From assembly GCA_045638525.1 (NCBI GenBank), contig JAZUBQ010000004.1, forward strand, positions 67,787 to 131,786: a stretch of DNA of 64,000 nt. Reading direction: 5' to 3'. The position numbers were made by a program, and so were the translations under genes. The notes below the pieces were generated by a model that saw nothing but the letters and a program-made list of their open reading frames with translations, did not search any database and was not told the origin of the DNA. Below are positions 1 through 8,953 of this stretch, in pieces (position 1 is the first letter of the stretch; every line of letters begins with the position of its first letter). This DNA comes from SIG452 sp045638525. Lineage in GTDB: Bacteria; Bacillota; Clostridia; UMGS1840.

Positions 1-128
1 TCATCCCGGTCCACTCTGGAAAATGCTTCTTGCACCATAGGATTTTCAGAAAGCAGTTTTGCTCTTCTCATCGCATCCTCGATGCGTTTATTATCATATC
101 CTTTGAAGATTTCCGAAATTTCTGCCAC
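1..128 (-). CDS. Partial small protein of unknown function (N-terminal end only)
   Basis: The frame opens with GTG at 126-128 and runs off the window edge, giving 42 residues that begin VAEISEIFKGYDNKRIEDAM. A GGAGAGG ribosome binding site sits 8 bases upstream. The visible part is charged and helical, with no signal peptide or known motif, and I do not recognise a family. A hairpin followed by a T-run lies just upstream and could attenuate it. Confidence 0.6.
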   Translation of the reverse strand, partial: MAEISEIFKGYDNKRIEDAMRRAKLLSENPMVQEAFSRVDRD

Positions 129-144
129 AATATCCTCTCCTTTT

Positions 145-205
145 TTAAAAATGCGAGGTCATGGCAAAAACGCTGTTTCTGTTTACTATCTTATGCCACG
201 ACCTC
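145..205 (-). terminator. Hairpin with T-run upstream of the edge gene (attenuator-like)
   Basis: On the minus strand GAGGTCGTGGCA (194-205) pairs with TGCCATGACCTC (155-166), 12 pairs with one G-U, enclosing a 27-base loop. GCATTTTT follows. It lies between any upstream promoter and the GTG start at 128, so it may be a leader terminator. The loop is long for a simple terminator. Confidence 0.4.
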
Positions 206-396
206 AGATTTTATGTTTTGTTAATAGAATAATAATAAGAAAATCAAGATAAAAAATAATAAAGAAGAATCGCCTTTCATCACTCTCACCTCTTTCAGTA
301 ACAATATATGCCAAAATGAATTTTGTGTTATAAAAAATCAGGATACGGCTACAATAATACCGAAAATAAAAATACAAAAAAAGGGAGAGCGAAGCT

Positions 397-531
397 ATGT
401 TTGATCAGGATTTTTTTTGGAATCTTTTTTTAAAAACCGGAAGGGTTGATGCCTATCTTCTGCTAAAACAACACGCTTCTTCCGATTCAATATCATCGGA
501 CAAAACGAAAATAGAAAAACATCAGGAATAG
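397..531 (+). CDS. yqzL: YqzL-like small protein
   Basis: This 44-residue ORF starts with ATG after GGGAGAGCGAAGCT. The N-terminal half (FFWNLFLKTGRVDAYLLLKQ) matches the YqzL-like family of tiny Firmicutes proteins: an aromatic F-W-x-L-F patch, then TG-x-V-x-AYLL. The family function is not established. The C-terminal half is a charged tail. The stop codon lies inside the terminator stem, so the gene ends exactly at a transcription stop. It is too short for most gene finders. Confidence 0.75.
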   Translation: MFDQDFFWNLFLKTGRVDAYLLLKQHASSDSISSDKTKIEKHQE

Positions 532-553
532 AGAATTCTATTCCTGATGTTTT
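515..553. terminator. Bidirectional intrinsic terminator (yqzL / exopolysaccharide operon)
   Basis: CATCAGGAATAG (520-531) pairs perfectly with CTATTCCTGATG (538-549). A-rich sequence lies on the left and GTTTT on the right, so T-runs exist for both strands. It ends yqzL on the plus strand and is the first strong terminator downstream of the 21-gene minus-strand operon. Confidence 0.85.
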
Positions 554-605
554 ATAACAAAAAGATATTTAGTTAGATAAAAGCTATCGTATCTTTTTTT
601 ACATA

Positions 606-1217
606 TTATCCTTGAAAGTCAAGGTTATTTTCATCCTTATAACCAATGATTTTAGCAGGAACACCTGCAACAATGGCGTTTTTGGGAACATCCTTCACAA
701 CCACTGCCCCCGCAGCCGCTAAACTGTTGGAATGCATGGTAACAGCTCCTAATACCTTTGCACCGCAAGTGACAGAAACATTATCTTCCAAAACAGGAGA
801 AACATCCCCTTTATAACCAATGGTAACCTGCTGATAGATTCTGCAGTTTTCACCAATCTTCTGGGCGCTGATGATGGTTGCAAAGCCGTGTTGAATGTAT
901 AAACCGCCTCCGATATCTTTGGTATAGATATAAAGACTTTCCATCGGCTTCCATAACATTCTGGTAATCAGATATCCCAACAAAGAACGGGAAGGATGTT
1001 TCAAACGATGTAAAAGCAGATTCCGAAATTCCTGTTTATAAGTCAGATACCAGTTCATTGCAAAAAAGGAACCAAAACTTTTTCCGTCAATCTCGGTCCA
1101 ACGGGCAAGATCCGCAAAAATCAGCTGTTTTTGGCGGGAACAAGTGGCACACAAATACACAGGAAGGGTTCTGGGATAATTGATAAGGGCAAATAATTTT
1201 TTAGCGACATCCGGCAT
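606..1217 (-). CDS. Serine-acetyltransferase-like hexapeptide acyltransferase
   Basis: 203 residues. The second half (about 100-195) is a left-handed beta-helix of hexapeptide repeats: IGGGLYIQHG, then IGENCRIYQQVTIG, ending with the typical AGVPAKIIG cap. This is the CysE/colanic-acid acyltransferase fold, which uses acetyl-CoA. The Cys biosynthesis partner genes are absent, so inside this cluster it more likely O- or N-acetylates a sugar of the polysaccharide. It is the last gene of the operon and overlaps the preceding acyltransferase by 17 bases. Ribosome binding site AAGGAGGAACAAACA precedes the ATG. Confidence 0.8.
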   Translation of the reverse strand: MPDVAKKLFALINYPRTLPVYLCATCSRQKQLIFADLARWTEIDGKSFGSFFAMNWYLTYKQEFRNLLLHRLKHPSRSLLGYLITRMLWKPMESLYIYTKDIGGGLYIQHGFATIISAQKIGENCRIYQQVTIGYKGDVSPVLEDNVSVTCGAKVLGAVTMHSNSLAAAGAVVVKDVPKNAIVAGVPAKIIGYKDENNLDFQG

Positions 1218-2217
1218 TGTTTGTTCCTCCTTTTTTTATGGGACAGACTTTGGCAGGGAAAAAGAAAAAATTAAAAAATCTGACTTTTTCCGCAATTTTT
1301 GCCGCCAACACCGAAAACGCAATTCCGCAAACGGTTCCCACAATAATGTGAATCCACCACTGGGTAATCTGCAAACGAATCATAACAATTCGCACGCCTG
1401 CAGTAAATATCGTATGAAGTAAATAAATTTGAAACGAATACCGATTGATAAAGCTTAAAAAGCGGGAAACCATTTGACTCTGTTGCAACATAGAAATCAA
1501 CAAAACAGAAGCATAAATGCCAAACAACAGCATCAAATCCTTAAAAAACAGTGCTTCAATCTTTTGAAAAACAATCAGTATAACCGCTGTTATGATATGT
1601 GCTGCTATCACAATCCATTTTGCCCAAGACGGAAGTTTTGTGAGTTTTTGAAAATCAATAAATGTTCCGATTCCAAAAGCCAGTGCTGCATAAATCACCA
1701 CATCAAAACAACCAAAAGAACCCCCAAATAGCGGCACCAGATATCCAAGCAGAACACAAAAAAGTGTTATCTGCCAGTTCTTTAAAAGTCCTGAACAAGC
1801 AGTCCAGATGCAAAATAAAAAGAAGAGTGCATACAAAAACCAGTACTGTGCAATGGGAGTTTTCCAGATGGTTAAAATATCTGTCAGTTGAAAACCGGAG
1901 TTCGCATCGCCCACAAAACTGTTAATCAGTATATAAATGACCGAAAAAGCAACGTAAGGAATCCCCAACGTATAGAGCTTATGCAAAACAAATCCCCATT
2001 TGGTTTGTTTTGATTTCCATTCTCCTGTCATCTGATACACAACGCCGCTTAAGAACAAAAAGAGCGCAACATGAAACGACCAGATGAATTTTTCCATTCC
2101 CCAAAAAAACTGCGGAATGTTGACTCCGGCAAGTCTGATTCCCATAATCACATGCCCAAACAGCACCAAAAAGCAGGCATATCCTTTGAGTTTGTCTACC
2201 AGACCATTTCTTGCCAT
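1201..2217 (-). CDS. Acyltransferase-3 family membrane O-acyltransferase
   Basis: 338 residues with about ten hydrophobic helices. The start, GLVDKLKGYACFLVLFGHV, carries the family's catalytic-type His after helix 1. This family moves acyl groups, usually acetyl, from the cytoplasm onto surface glycans. GGGAGGTGTGCT precedes the ATG. It lies among glycosyltransferases in the exopolysaccharide operon and is translationally coupled to the hexapeptide acyltransferase downstream. The polymer is therefore probably acetylated; the exact sugar is unknown. Confidence 0.82.
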   Translation of the reverse strand: MARNGLVDKLKGYACFLVLFGHVIMGIRLAGVNIPQFFWGMEKFIWSFHVALFLFLSGVVYQMTGEWKSKQTKWGFVLHKLYTLGIPYVAFSVIYILINSFVGDANSGFQLTDILTIWKTPIAQYWFLYALFFLFCIWTACSGLLKNWQITLFCVLLGYLVPLFGGSFGCFDVVIYAALAFGIGTFIDFQKLTKLPSWAKWIVIAAHIITAVILIVFQKIEALFFKDLMLLFGIYASVLLISMLQQSQMVSRFLSFINRYSFQIYLLHTIFTAGVRIVMIRLQITQWWIHIIVGTVCGIAFSVLAAKIAEKVRFFNFFFFPAKVCPIKKGGTNNAGCR

Positions 2218-2241
2218 AGCACACCTCCCAAAAAAACAGAC

Positions 2242-3168
2242 TCATTCCCCTCGTTTGCTTTTGCAAGAAGAAGAAACGATGTATTTAGGTCTTCCTTTGA
2301 TTTCATCATAAATTCGTGCAACATAATATCCGATAATACCAAGGCTGATCATCATAATACTTCCGATGAAAATCAGAATAATGATAACCGTGGTCATACC
2401 TTCTAAGGCGCGTCCGCAAATTTTGTCAATCAATGCCCAAACGCTGAAAACAACTGTAATAAACAGCATAATCACACCAAGCACTGTTACAATCTGCATA
2501 GGAGCGGTGGAATACGCCGAAATGTTGGAAACAGCATATTTCACCAAAGACAAGGTGGACCATTTGGAATTGCCCTCCTGTCTTTCTTTTACCTCAAATT
2601 CTACGGTTGCCTTACGATAGCCAACCCAAAAGGAAATAGCTCTGAAAAAGCCTTTTCTTTCAGGAATCCGATTTAAAATGTCAACCACCTTACGGTCTAA
2701 GAGTTTAAAATCAGAAGCGTTTGACATATCAAAACCAACCACCGAACTGATAATGGAATAGAAATTTCGTGCTGCCCAACTGTGCAAAATCTTTTCTCTG
2801 CCACGGGAGCTTTTGATTCCCTCCACAATTTCATATCCTTCTTCCCACAGTCGGTACATTTCCACAATTTTTTCGGGCGGATGTTGCAAATCGCAATCAA
2901 TCACAACAACACAGTTACCACCGGCACTGGCAAGTCCTGCCGAAATTGCGGCCTCTTTCCCGAAGTTTCTGGAAAAATGAAGCCCATAGATATTGCTTTC
3001 CTTTTGGGATAACGCTTCTATTTTTGCATAGGTTTCGTCGGCAGAACCATCGTCAACAAAAATAATTTCGTGATCAATTTTTTCTTTTGTTAAAATTTCT
3101 GAAATAGTATAATATGCTCTTTCTATGGATAATTCCTCATTGTATGCGGGAATAATAACAGACAGCAT
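2242..3168 (-). CDS. GtrB-like polyprenyl-phosphate glycosyltransferase (GT2)
   Basis: 308 residues. A GT2/DPM1 domain (1-225) contains IIPAYNEE, FVDDGSADET and the metal/substrate site DCDLQHPPE. It is followed by two transmembrane helices (about 226-250 and 263-288). This layout is that of GtrB, which moves glucose or a related sugar from a nucleotide sugar to undecaprenyl phosphate on the inner membrane face. Its functional partners, a GtrA flippase (21637-22026) and a GtrII-type transferase (17296-18828), are both in the same operon. The start codon directly follows the upstream stop. Confidence 0.88.
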   Translation of the reverse strand: MLSVIIPAYNEELSIERAYYTISEILTKEKIDHEIIFVDDGSADETYAKIEALSQKESNIYGLHFSRNFGKEAAISAGLASAGGNCVVVIDCDLQHPPEKIVEMYRLWEEGYEIVEGIKSSRGREKILHSWAARNFYSIISSVVGFDMSNASDFKLLDRKVVDILNRIPERKGFFRAISFWVGYRKATVEFEVKERQEGNSKWSTLSLVKYAVSNISAYSTAPMQIVTVLGVIMLFITVVFSVWALIDKICGRALEGMTTVIIILIFIGSIMMISLGIIGYYVARIYDEIKGRPKYIVSSSCKSKRGE

Positions 3169-4548
3169 CTAAGCACCTCCGGAATTGTCATCAAACACTT
3201 TTTCCAACTGTGCCACAGGCATCGGCTTATAATAATAGAAACCTTGCAACAAATCACAACCTGCTTTGATTGCCGCCTCTTCCTGTTCTTTGGTCTCAAC
3301 ACCTTCACACAAGGTTTTAAACCCAATATCTTTCGATGTTTGAATAATATTCTTTAAAATAATAAATCCGGTATCGGTTACCGCATTTTTGGTGATTGCT
3401 TTGTCAATTTTCACAATGGAAATATCAAGATTTTGCAAATCGCCAAAGGTGGTATAGCCGCTCCCGAAATCGTCCAGCAAAATAGAAATTCCTTTTTCTT
3501 TTAAAGCAGCTAAATTTTCCACCATTTGCTGTTTTGCTTCGCCGGTGATATTTTTATCCTCTAAAATTTCAACTGCCAAACAAGAAAACTGTAAGCCATA
3601 CTTTTCTGCAATAGCGATAATTTTTTCTGCAAACTGAGGTTCAGATAAGGTAGTTCTTGAGAAATTGATGGTATATTTGTATGCTTCTCTGTGATGCTTA
3701 TCATGGGAAATCCATTTGCAATTTTTTTCAAAGATATAATAGTCAAATTTATCATTCAGTCCAACCGAATCTACCGCTGATAAAAAGCTTCCGGGAGTCA
3801 GAACTCCGTCATTTTCCGAATTCAGACGGGACAGCACTTCGGCACCGATAATTTTCTTGGTTTTTGCATCCAGAACCGGTTGATACTCTAAAAAGAAACG
3901 ATTATTGTCGATTTCTTTTTCAATATTATTTTCGATTTTAATCTTCTTTTCCAGAGATTTCCCGCCACTGACATCCCACTCGGCATATGGCAGATTTTCA
4001 TTTTTTGCAAGTAAGTACGCCTGTTTTGCACGACCGATTGCCTCATCGAATGACACCTGTGTTCCAAAAGCATAACACAAACCGATTCGGGTATCAACGG
4101 TTTTTAAGGCACCATGTTTTAAAAGGCATTGATTCAAAGCTTCAAAGCAAAGTTCGATGTTTTTACCGGCAGTTTTAGCATCCCATTTTGCCAAAACAAC
4201 AAAGTTTTTTTCACCGTGAATGGCAATCTGACTTTCACTGTCCTTACAAAAAGATTCCAGCAAAACTCCTTTGATTTGCGCTAAAATATTGGACGTTTTC
4301 TCTGCAGAATTCAAGCTTCTGAAATTATCCAAAGAAACTTTTACATACAAAACACAGCGGTTTTCCCGAAGTGTAGCCGACTTTTGGAAGCTCGTTTCCA
4401 ACTTACTGAGATTCACAAAATTTTTTTGGTCGTTTCCTTTGGCGGTTTTCACTCCTTTGACAGCAAACGATATACCGATGGCAGTCAAAGCAACAAAACA
4501 CAAAATAAAAATGGTAATAATGATATACGGATATTCAAATATATGCAT
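3169..4548 (-). CDS. Membrane c-di-GMP phosphodiesterase: degenerate GGDEF plus EAL
   Basis: 459 residues. One N-terminal transmembrane helix (about 8-30) leads to a degenerate GGDEF domain (about 60-190; HGEKNF replaces GGDEF) and an EAL domain (about 205-450). EAL motifs look complete: EVL at 237-239, N295, E327 or E330, DDFG at 359-362, KID at 380-382, EGVE at 415-418, Q435. Hydrolysis of c-di-GMP to pGpG is therefore plausible. The dead GGDEF may act as a regulatory GTP-binding domain, as known for other GGDEF-EAL proteins. The gene is embedded between glycosyltransferase genes with no break, so it is co-expressed with the polysaccharide enzymes. Confidence 0.88.
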   Translation of the reverse strand: MHIFEYPYIIITIFILCFVALTAIGISFAVKGVKTAKGNDQKNFVNLSKLETSFQKSATLRENRCVLYVKVSLDNFRSLNSAEKTSNILAQIKGVLLESFCKDSESQIAIHGEKNFVVLAKWDAKTAGKNIELCFEALNQCLLKHGALKTVDTRIGLCYAFGTQVSFDEAIGRAKQAYLLAKNENLPYAEWDVSGGKSLEKKIKIENNIEKEIDNNRFFLEYQPVLDAKTKKIIGAEVLSRLNSENDGVLTPGSFLSAVDSVGLNDKFDYYIFEKNCKWISHDKHHREAYKYTINFSRTTLSEPQFAEKIIAIAEKYGLQFSCLAVEILEDKNITGEAKQQMVENLAALKEKGISILLDDFGSGYTTFGDLQNLDISIVKIDKAITKNAVTDTGFIILKNIIQTSKDIGFKTLCEGVETKEQEEAAIKAGCDLLQGFYYYKPMPVAQLEKVFDDNSGGA

Positions 4549-4569
4549 ACGTTACGCTCCTATATTGTT

Positions 4570-5646
4570 TCATTTTGAAAAGGCAGGAAATTCCAGCGGC
4601 CCTGCAGAATGCTTCAAACCGACTTTCTTTGCACTTTCAATGCAACGAAGACCGTCATTGCGTGCCCGTTTTTTCCGATTGGGCAATTCTTTCATCAAAA
4701 AGCTGATTCCAAAGGGCAACATTGCTTTTATAAGCTCTGCCTTGGATAAGCCTCTGCGTTTATATTCTGCCAGAATTTCAAACATTGCGTAGTTGAAAGC
4801 ATCCATGGAAACCGCTTTGGTTTTTTTATTGACAGATTTCAACCACCGGTAAAACTGGCAGAACTGATTGATGTCTTTATTGTCTCTGAAATAGATTCCT
4901 CTGATATAAAACTGCTCCTTTGAACTGTCCATTGGTGCAAGCAGTTTTCCCAGATATTTTTTTTGAATGGTAACCACTTCTTTATGCTGTTTTTCTAAAG
5001 TGGTGCTCGTAATTTGTTTATCGTGAAGACGATATATCATCAGATATTCCGGTAAAATTTCAACCGAATATCCTTCCAGAACAAATCGGGTCCAAAGCTC
5101 CATATCCTCGGTACAAGTAAAATTTTTATCGTAGCCAAGACGTTGAATGACTTCTGCTTTGGCAATAATTCCGGGATGCAAAATTGGATTTGTGACCAAA
5201 AGCAATGCTTTGACAGACTCTTTATCACATTTTCCACCACAACCACCCGAAGTAATCACTCCGTTTTTTATGGTCATAAACCGACAAGAAGACAGCGAAA
5301 CATCCGGATGTTCTTCCATAAATTGATATTGCTTTTCCAGTCTGTCGGGCAGACAGATATCGTCAGCATCCATTCTGGCAACATACTTCCCTTGCGCAAT
5401 GGAAAGTGCTTTATTGAGCGAAGACGGCAGTCTTAAATTCACTTCATTGGTATGTACCTTCACACGTTGGTCAAGTTCCGCAAATTTTTGTAAAATTTCA
5501 CTTGTTCCATCGGTGGAACAGTCGTTTATCACAATCAATTCAAACTCTTTGAACGTTTGATTTAAGACACTTTCAATGGCTTCGGACAAATAATCTTCAC
5601 CATTATACACACTCATAATTAATGAAATTTTCGGTGTCTGATTCAT
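4570..5646 (-). CDS. Family 2 glycosyltransferase
   Basis: 358 residues. GT-A domain with SLIMSVYNGEDYLSEAI at the start, ELIVINDCSTDGT, and the metal site ARMDADDICLPDR near residue 95. No transmembrane helix is evident, so it is a cytoplasmic or peripheral transferase that adds a sugar to the lipid-linked repeat unit. Its start overlaps the stop of the upstream GT2 gene by 4 bases (ATGA), which indicates translational coupling. Donor and acceptor cannot be told from the sequence. Confidence 0.88.
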   Translation of the reverse strand: MNQTPKISLIMSVYNGEDYLSEAIESVLNQTFKEFELIVINDCSTDGTSEILQKFAELDQRVKVHTNEVNLRLPSSLNKALSIAQGKYVARMDADDICLPDRLEKQYQFMEEHPDVSLSSCRFMTIKNGVITSGGCGGKCDKESVKALLLVTNPILHPGIIAKAEVIQRLGYDKNFTCTEDMELWTRFVLEGYSVEILPEYLMIYRLHDKQITSTTLEKQHKEVVTIQKKYLGKLLAPMDSSKEQFYIRGIYFRDNKDINQFCQFYRWLKSVNKKTKAVSMDAFNYAMFEILAEYKRRGLSKAELIKAMLPFGISFLMKELPNRKKRARNDGLRCIESAKKVGLKHSAGPLEFPAFSK

Positions 5647-6668
5647 TTGTTACCATCCTTTCTGATATCCTTTAACTTCTTGCAGAAATTTAAAAAATAA
5701 AATGCAATTCCAATGTATCCTTGTTTCATAAGTGTTATGGTAATACGACTTTTAGTGGAGATACGTTCAAAACGAGCTTTTTTAATTTCCTCCCAATGTA
5801 TGGAGTCACGAAGCAACTTTTTGATTTCAGGCAGAGCCTCAAAATGATTCCCCTCGGCTGCCGCCGCTAAAATCGCAAAACACATAAAACAGGAATAACG
5901 GGCAATCTGTTCCTCAAAATCGTCCGGTTTTTCGACCGTTAAATTACGAAGACCGATAATGGCATCTGCAACCTGCGTAATCTGACCGGCTTTAAAGGTG
6001 GTGGTCAGAGAATCGTTTCGGATGGTGTAGATATACCCCACTTTTTTACTCATATACACACGCTCAGCTTCCATATAACAAGGAAAACCGCAACTGATAT
6101 CTTCCCCTACCGAAATGGCAGGATTGACATTTAGCTGATGCTTGATAGCAATTTCACGCCTGATTGCCTTTCCGCACATGAAATAAAAAAGATTTTTCAT
6201 ATTGATATCGGATAAAAGCTTGGGATAAATGGTTTTCTTCATCGCTTCTTTATGATAAAGTCCTTCCTCTACAGGATCTTCACAAACTTTTCCAAGCACA
6301 CCATCGGTATACCGTTGATGCGAAAAAGAAACGATATCTGCATTGGTTTTCTCAATAATCTGAGCTGCATTTTCCAAGGTATCGGGCATAATGGCATCGT
6401 CACCATCCAGATGAAACACATATGTCCCCGTTGCCACTCGTATCCCCGCCTGCCTTGCACTGACAAGACCACCATTTGTCTTATGAACCACCTTGATTCT
6501 GACATCATTTTGGGCATACTCATCACAGATGGCACCACAGTCATCCAAAGAGCCGTCATCCACCAATATCAGCTCAAAATCGCTGAATGTCTGCGACAGC
6601 ACACTTTCAATACATCGTTTTAAATATTTTTGAACATTATATATGGGAACAATTACTGAGAATAACAT
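5643..6668 (-). CDS. Family 2 glycosyltransferase
   Basis: 341 residues, GT-A fold. VIVPIYNVQKYLKRCIESVL, then LILVDDGSLDDCG, and the DxD-type site HLDGDDAIMPDT near residue 92. It is typical of capsule and exopolysaccharide repeat-unit assembly. The C-terminal third is helical with weakly hydrophobic stretches but no clear membrane anchor. It sits in the middle of three consecutive GT2 genes (6682-7737, this one, 4570-5646) that probably add successive sugars. Confidence 0.88.
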   Translation of the reverse strand: MLFSVIVPIYNVQKYLKRCIESVLSQTFSDFELILVDDGSLDDCGAICDEYAQNDVRIKVVHKTNGGLVSARQAGIRVATGTYVFHLDGDDAIMPDTLENAAQIIEKTNADIVSFSHQRYTDGVLGKVCEDPVEEGLYHKEAMKKTIYPKLLSDINMKNLFYFMCGKAIRREIAIKHQLNVNPAISVGEDISCGFPCYMEAERVYMSKKVGYIYTIRNDSLTTTFKAGQITQVADAIIGLRNLTVEKPDDFEEQIARYSCFMCFAILAAAAEGNHFEALPEIKKLLRDSIHWEEIKKARFERISTKSRITITLMKQGYIGIAFYFLNFCKKLKDIRKDGNK

Positions 6669-6681
6669 ACACAGTCTACTC

Positions 6682-7737
6682 CTATCTTGCTCGGAATAAT
6701 ACCATAAGTTTCTGCATCCAATACAGTTTATATTTCATAGCAAAGGCAAATGCTGCCTGCTTTTTGGGAAGCTTGTACCACGGATATGACCGTAAAACCA
6801 TCACAAGGTTTTTATGAGTACAGATGACTTTCAAACGCTTTCGTAAGGCAGAATATTTTAATTTTTGTTCTTTGGCATACATAATTTCCTGAGAACACAA
6901 AATTCTGCCATAACCTTGGGTGAGTCTGTCCAGATACAGTTGATATTCTTTTTTTGTTACAATATCTTTGACACGATTTTCCAGTTCGGATAAAAATATC
7001 ATAATTTTTTCCAGACGGTCACTCTGATAGGATTTGGAAAAAGATGCATCGTTTCTGCGATAACGATAAAATGCACCGGGAATTCCAACCGCTTTTTTGG
7101 CACAAGCTAAGCTGTCAACCATAAACATCGTGTCCTCACTGATGATTTTTCGCTCGGATACAAACGAAATTCCTTCTTTCACCAACAAATCTCGTCTGAA
7201 AATGTTCTTACAAACGCTCACACCATAACGACTGTCATCGGTATCGGAAGGCAAAGCCCCCACAACTCCCAATATCAACTGTTTGACATCTTCCTGTTCA
7301 AAAACAGTCTCTTTATCAAAATAATTTTTTTCAACATATTCTCCTGACTTTGAAAAAGTGTTTCCACCCACAAAGCTGATGCCCGACATCACAAGATCGG
7401 CATCGTTATTTTTAGCCGCTAAGTAAAGGGTTTCATACATTTTGGCATCAACATAATCGTCAGAGTCCACAAAACCGATGTATTCTCCGACCGAAACCAG
7501 GATACCGCAATTTCTGGCAATTCCCTGCCCTTCATTTTTCTTATGAATGACCTTAATTCTGTCATCCTCCTTTGCCAACTCATCGCAAAGGACCGCACAT
7601 TTTTCTTTTGAGCCGTCATCCACAAGGATAATCTCAATCTCATTCATTGTCTGAGCTGTGAGAGAATCGACACATTCCTTCAGATATTGTTCGGTATTAT
7701 ATACAGGGATGACAATACTCACCTTAGGAACTGCCAT
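6682..7737 (-). CDS. Family 2 glycosyltransferase
   Basis: 351 residues. It has the GT-A core VSIVIPVYNTEQYLKECVDS, IILVDDGSKEKC, and the donor/metal site FVDSDDYVDAKMY near residue 93. It belongs to the same subfamily as the next gene downstream, but the C-terminal halves are clearly different, so this is not a recent duplication. It is expected to add one sugar to the undecaprenyl-linked unit. Spacing to the neighbours is 10-13 bases. Confidence 0.88.
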   Translation of the reverse strand: MAVPKVSIVIPVYNTEQYLKECVDSLTAQTMNEIEIILVDDGSKEKCAVLCDELAKEDDRIKVIHKKNEGQGIARNCGILVSVGEYIGFVDSDDYVDAKMYETLYLAAKNNDADLVMSGISFVGGNTFSKSGEYVEKNYFDKETVFEQEDVKQLILGVVGALPSDTDDSRYGVSVCKNIFRRDLLVKEGISFVSERKIISEDTMFMVDSLACAKKAVGIPGAFYRYRRNDASFSKSYQSDRLEKIMIFLSELENRVKDIVTKKEYQLYLDRLTQGYGRILCSQEIMYAKEQKLKYSALRKRLKVICTHKNLVMVLRSYPWYKLPKKQAAFAFAMKYKLYWMQKLMVLFRAR

Positions 7738-7747
7738 AATTTCACCT

Positions 7748-8953
7748 CTATTTCATAAGCTCTTGATATTTTTTTAAGATGATGTCACAATAGGCACCAA
7801 CTTCGATAATTTCTTTGCTTCTTTCTTTGCAATTTACTTTTAATTTGCTGTAAAATTCTTCATCATAAAAACATTTTTTAATAGCTTCTGCGATTGAATG
7901 AGCAGTGGGTTCCTTCACAAGAACCCCTGTTTTTCCGTCTTCCACCAGTTCTGCCATACCACCGCTGTTCATCGTAATAACGGGAACCTCAAAAGAATGG
8001 GTTTCCAATATGTTTAACGGACAATTTTCATACCAGACGGAAGGCAAAATCATCACCTTGGCATTGGCAATCAGTGAAACCAGTTTATCTCCGGTCAAGA
8101 ACCCTGTCATGGTAATGTTACGAACTGATTTTAAGCACTCATCATCCGGACCGGTGCCTGCAACCACAAACGGAATATCGGGAAGAAGTTTTGCAGCTTC
8201 TGCCAAAAGCGTAACGCCCTTTTCTTTGGATAGTCTGCTGGCAAACGCCACATATGGTTTTTTAGACTCCACCTTTTCGGGAATCGGCTTTTTCTCAATA
8301 AAATTATGTATGGCAAATGTTTTGCCTTTGTATACATCCGACCCACTTAACAGTTTTTGTTCTAAAAAGTGGCTGGGACAAATATATAAATCTACTTTTT
8401 TGTATGTTTTTAAGAACGAATATAAACTTGCCTCGATGGCACCAATCAAACTTTTCGCCTTGGAGCCGTGAATACAGTTATGTGTTACGCAATGAAATTT
8501 GGAACCGCTGATGCATCTCTCGCAAGGCTTGATTTCCGAAAAACTGTATAACAAATGATTCGGGCAAATCATCTGATAGTCATGAACCGTTTGCACCAAA
8601 GGAATGTTTCTTTTTTTCACCGCATAAATCACAGCCGGGGTCAGCTGAAAATTGATGTTATTCATATGCACAACATCCGGCTTGAAATCATCCAGAACTT
8701 TCCCCAGTTTTTTGTAGGCTTCTTTCGAATAAATAATTTGAAACGGATATAAAAATCTTGCCATTTTTGTAGAATGAAAGTCCATATTCGTGGTATATAA
8801 TCCTAAGGAATTTCCCACCGTGTTTTTCTCGTCATACATTCCGAAATACTGAACCTCATGTCCTTTGGCTTTCATTTCTTCCGCCAGCTGTAACATATAG
8901 GTTTCGCAACCGCCTCTTGGATAAAGAAATTTGTTTACCATTAAAATTTTCAT
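7748..8953 (-). CDS. Family 4 glycosyltransferase
   Basis: 401 residues with GT-B architecture. The N-terminal acceptor domain begins MKILMVNKFLYPRGGCETYM. The C-terminal donor domain has FASRLSKEKGV, VAGTGPDD and the E-x7-E type signature ENCPLNILE. A Cys-rich stretch (about 143-160: CERC, HC, HNC) is found in one subset of GT4 enzymes and may bind a metal. The gene overlaps the end of the polymerase gene by 4 bases (ATGA). Confidence 0.88.
   Translation of the reverse strand: MKILMVNKFLYPRGGCETYMLQLAEEMKAKGHEVQYFGMYDEKNTVGNSLGLYTTNMDFHSTKMARFLYPFQIIYSKEAYKKLGKVLDDFKPDVVHMNNINFQLTPAVIYAVKKRNIPLVQTVHDYQMICPNHLLYSFSEIKPCERCISGSKFHCVTHNCIHGSKAKSLIGAIEASLYSFLKTYKKVDLYICPSHFLEQKLLSGSDVYKGKTFAIHNFIEKKPIPEKVESKKPYVAFASRLSKEKGVTLLAEAAKLLPDIPFVVAGTGPDDECLKSVRNITMTGFLTGDKLVSLIANAKVMILPSVWYENCPLNILETHSFEVPVITMNSGGMAELVEDGKTGVLVKEPTAHSIAEAIKKCFYDEEFYSKLKVNCKERSKEIIEVGAYCDIILKKYQELMK

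Noticed and set aside
1180..2406. Several plus-strand open frames (1180-1422, 1474-1731, 2071-2406)
   Set aside because: They are antisense to the acyltransferase and GtrB genes and have Lys/Asn/His-rich low-complexity translations.
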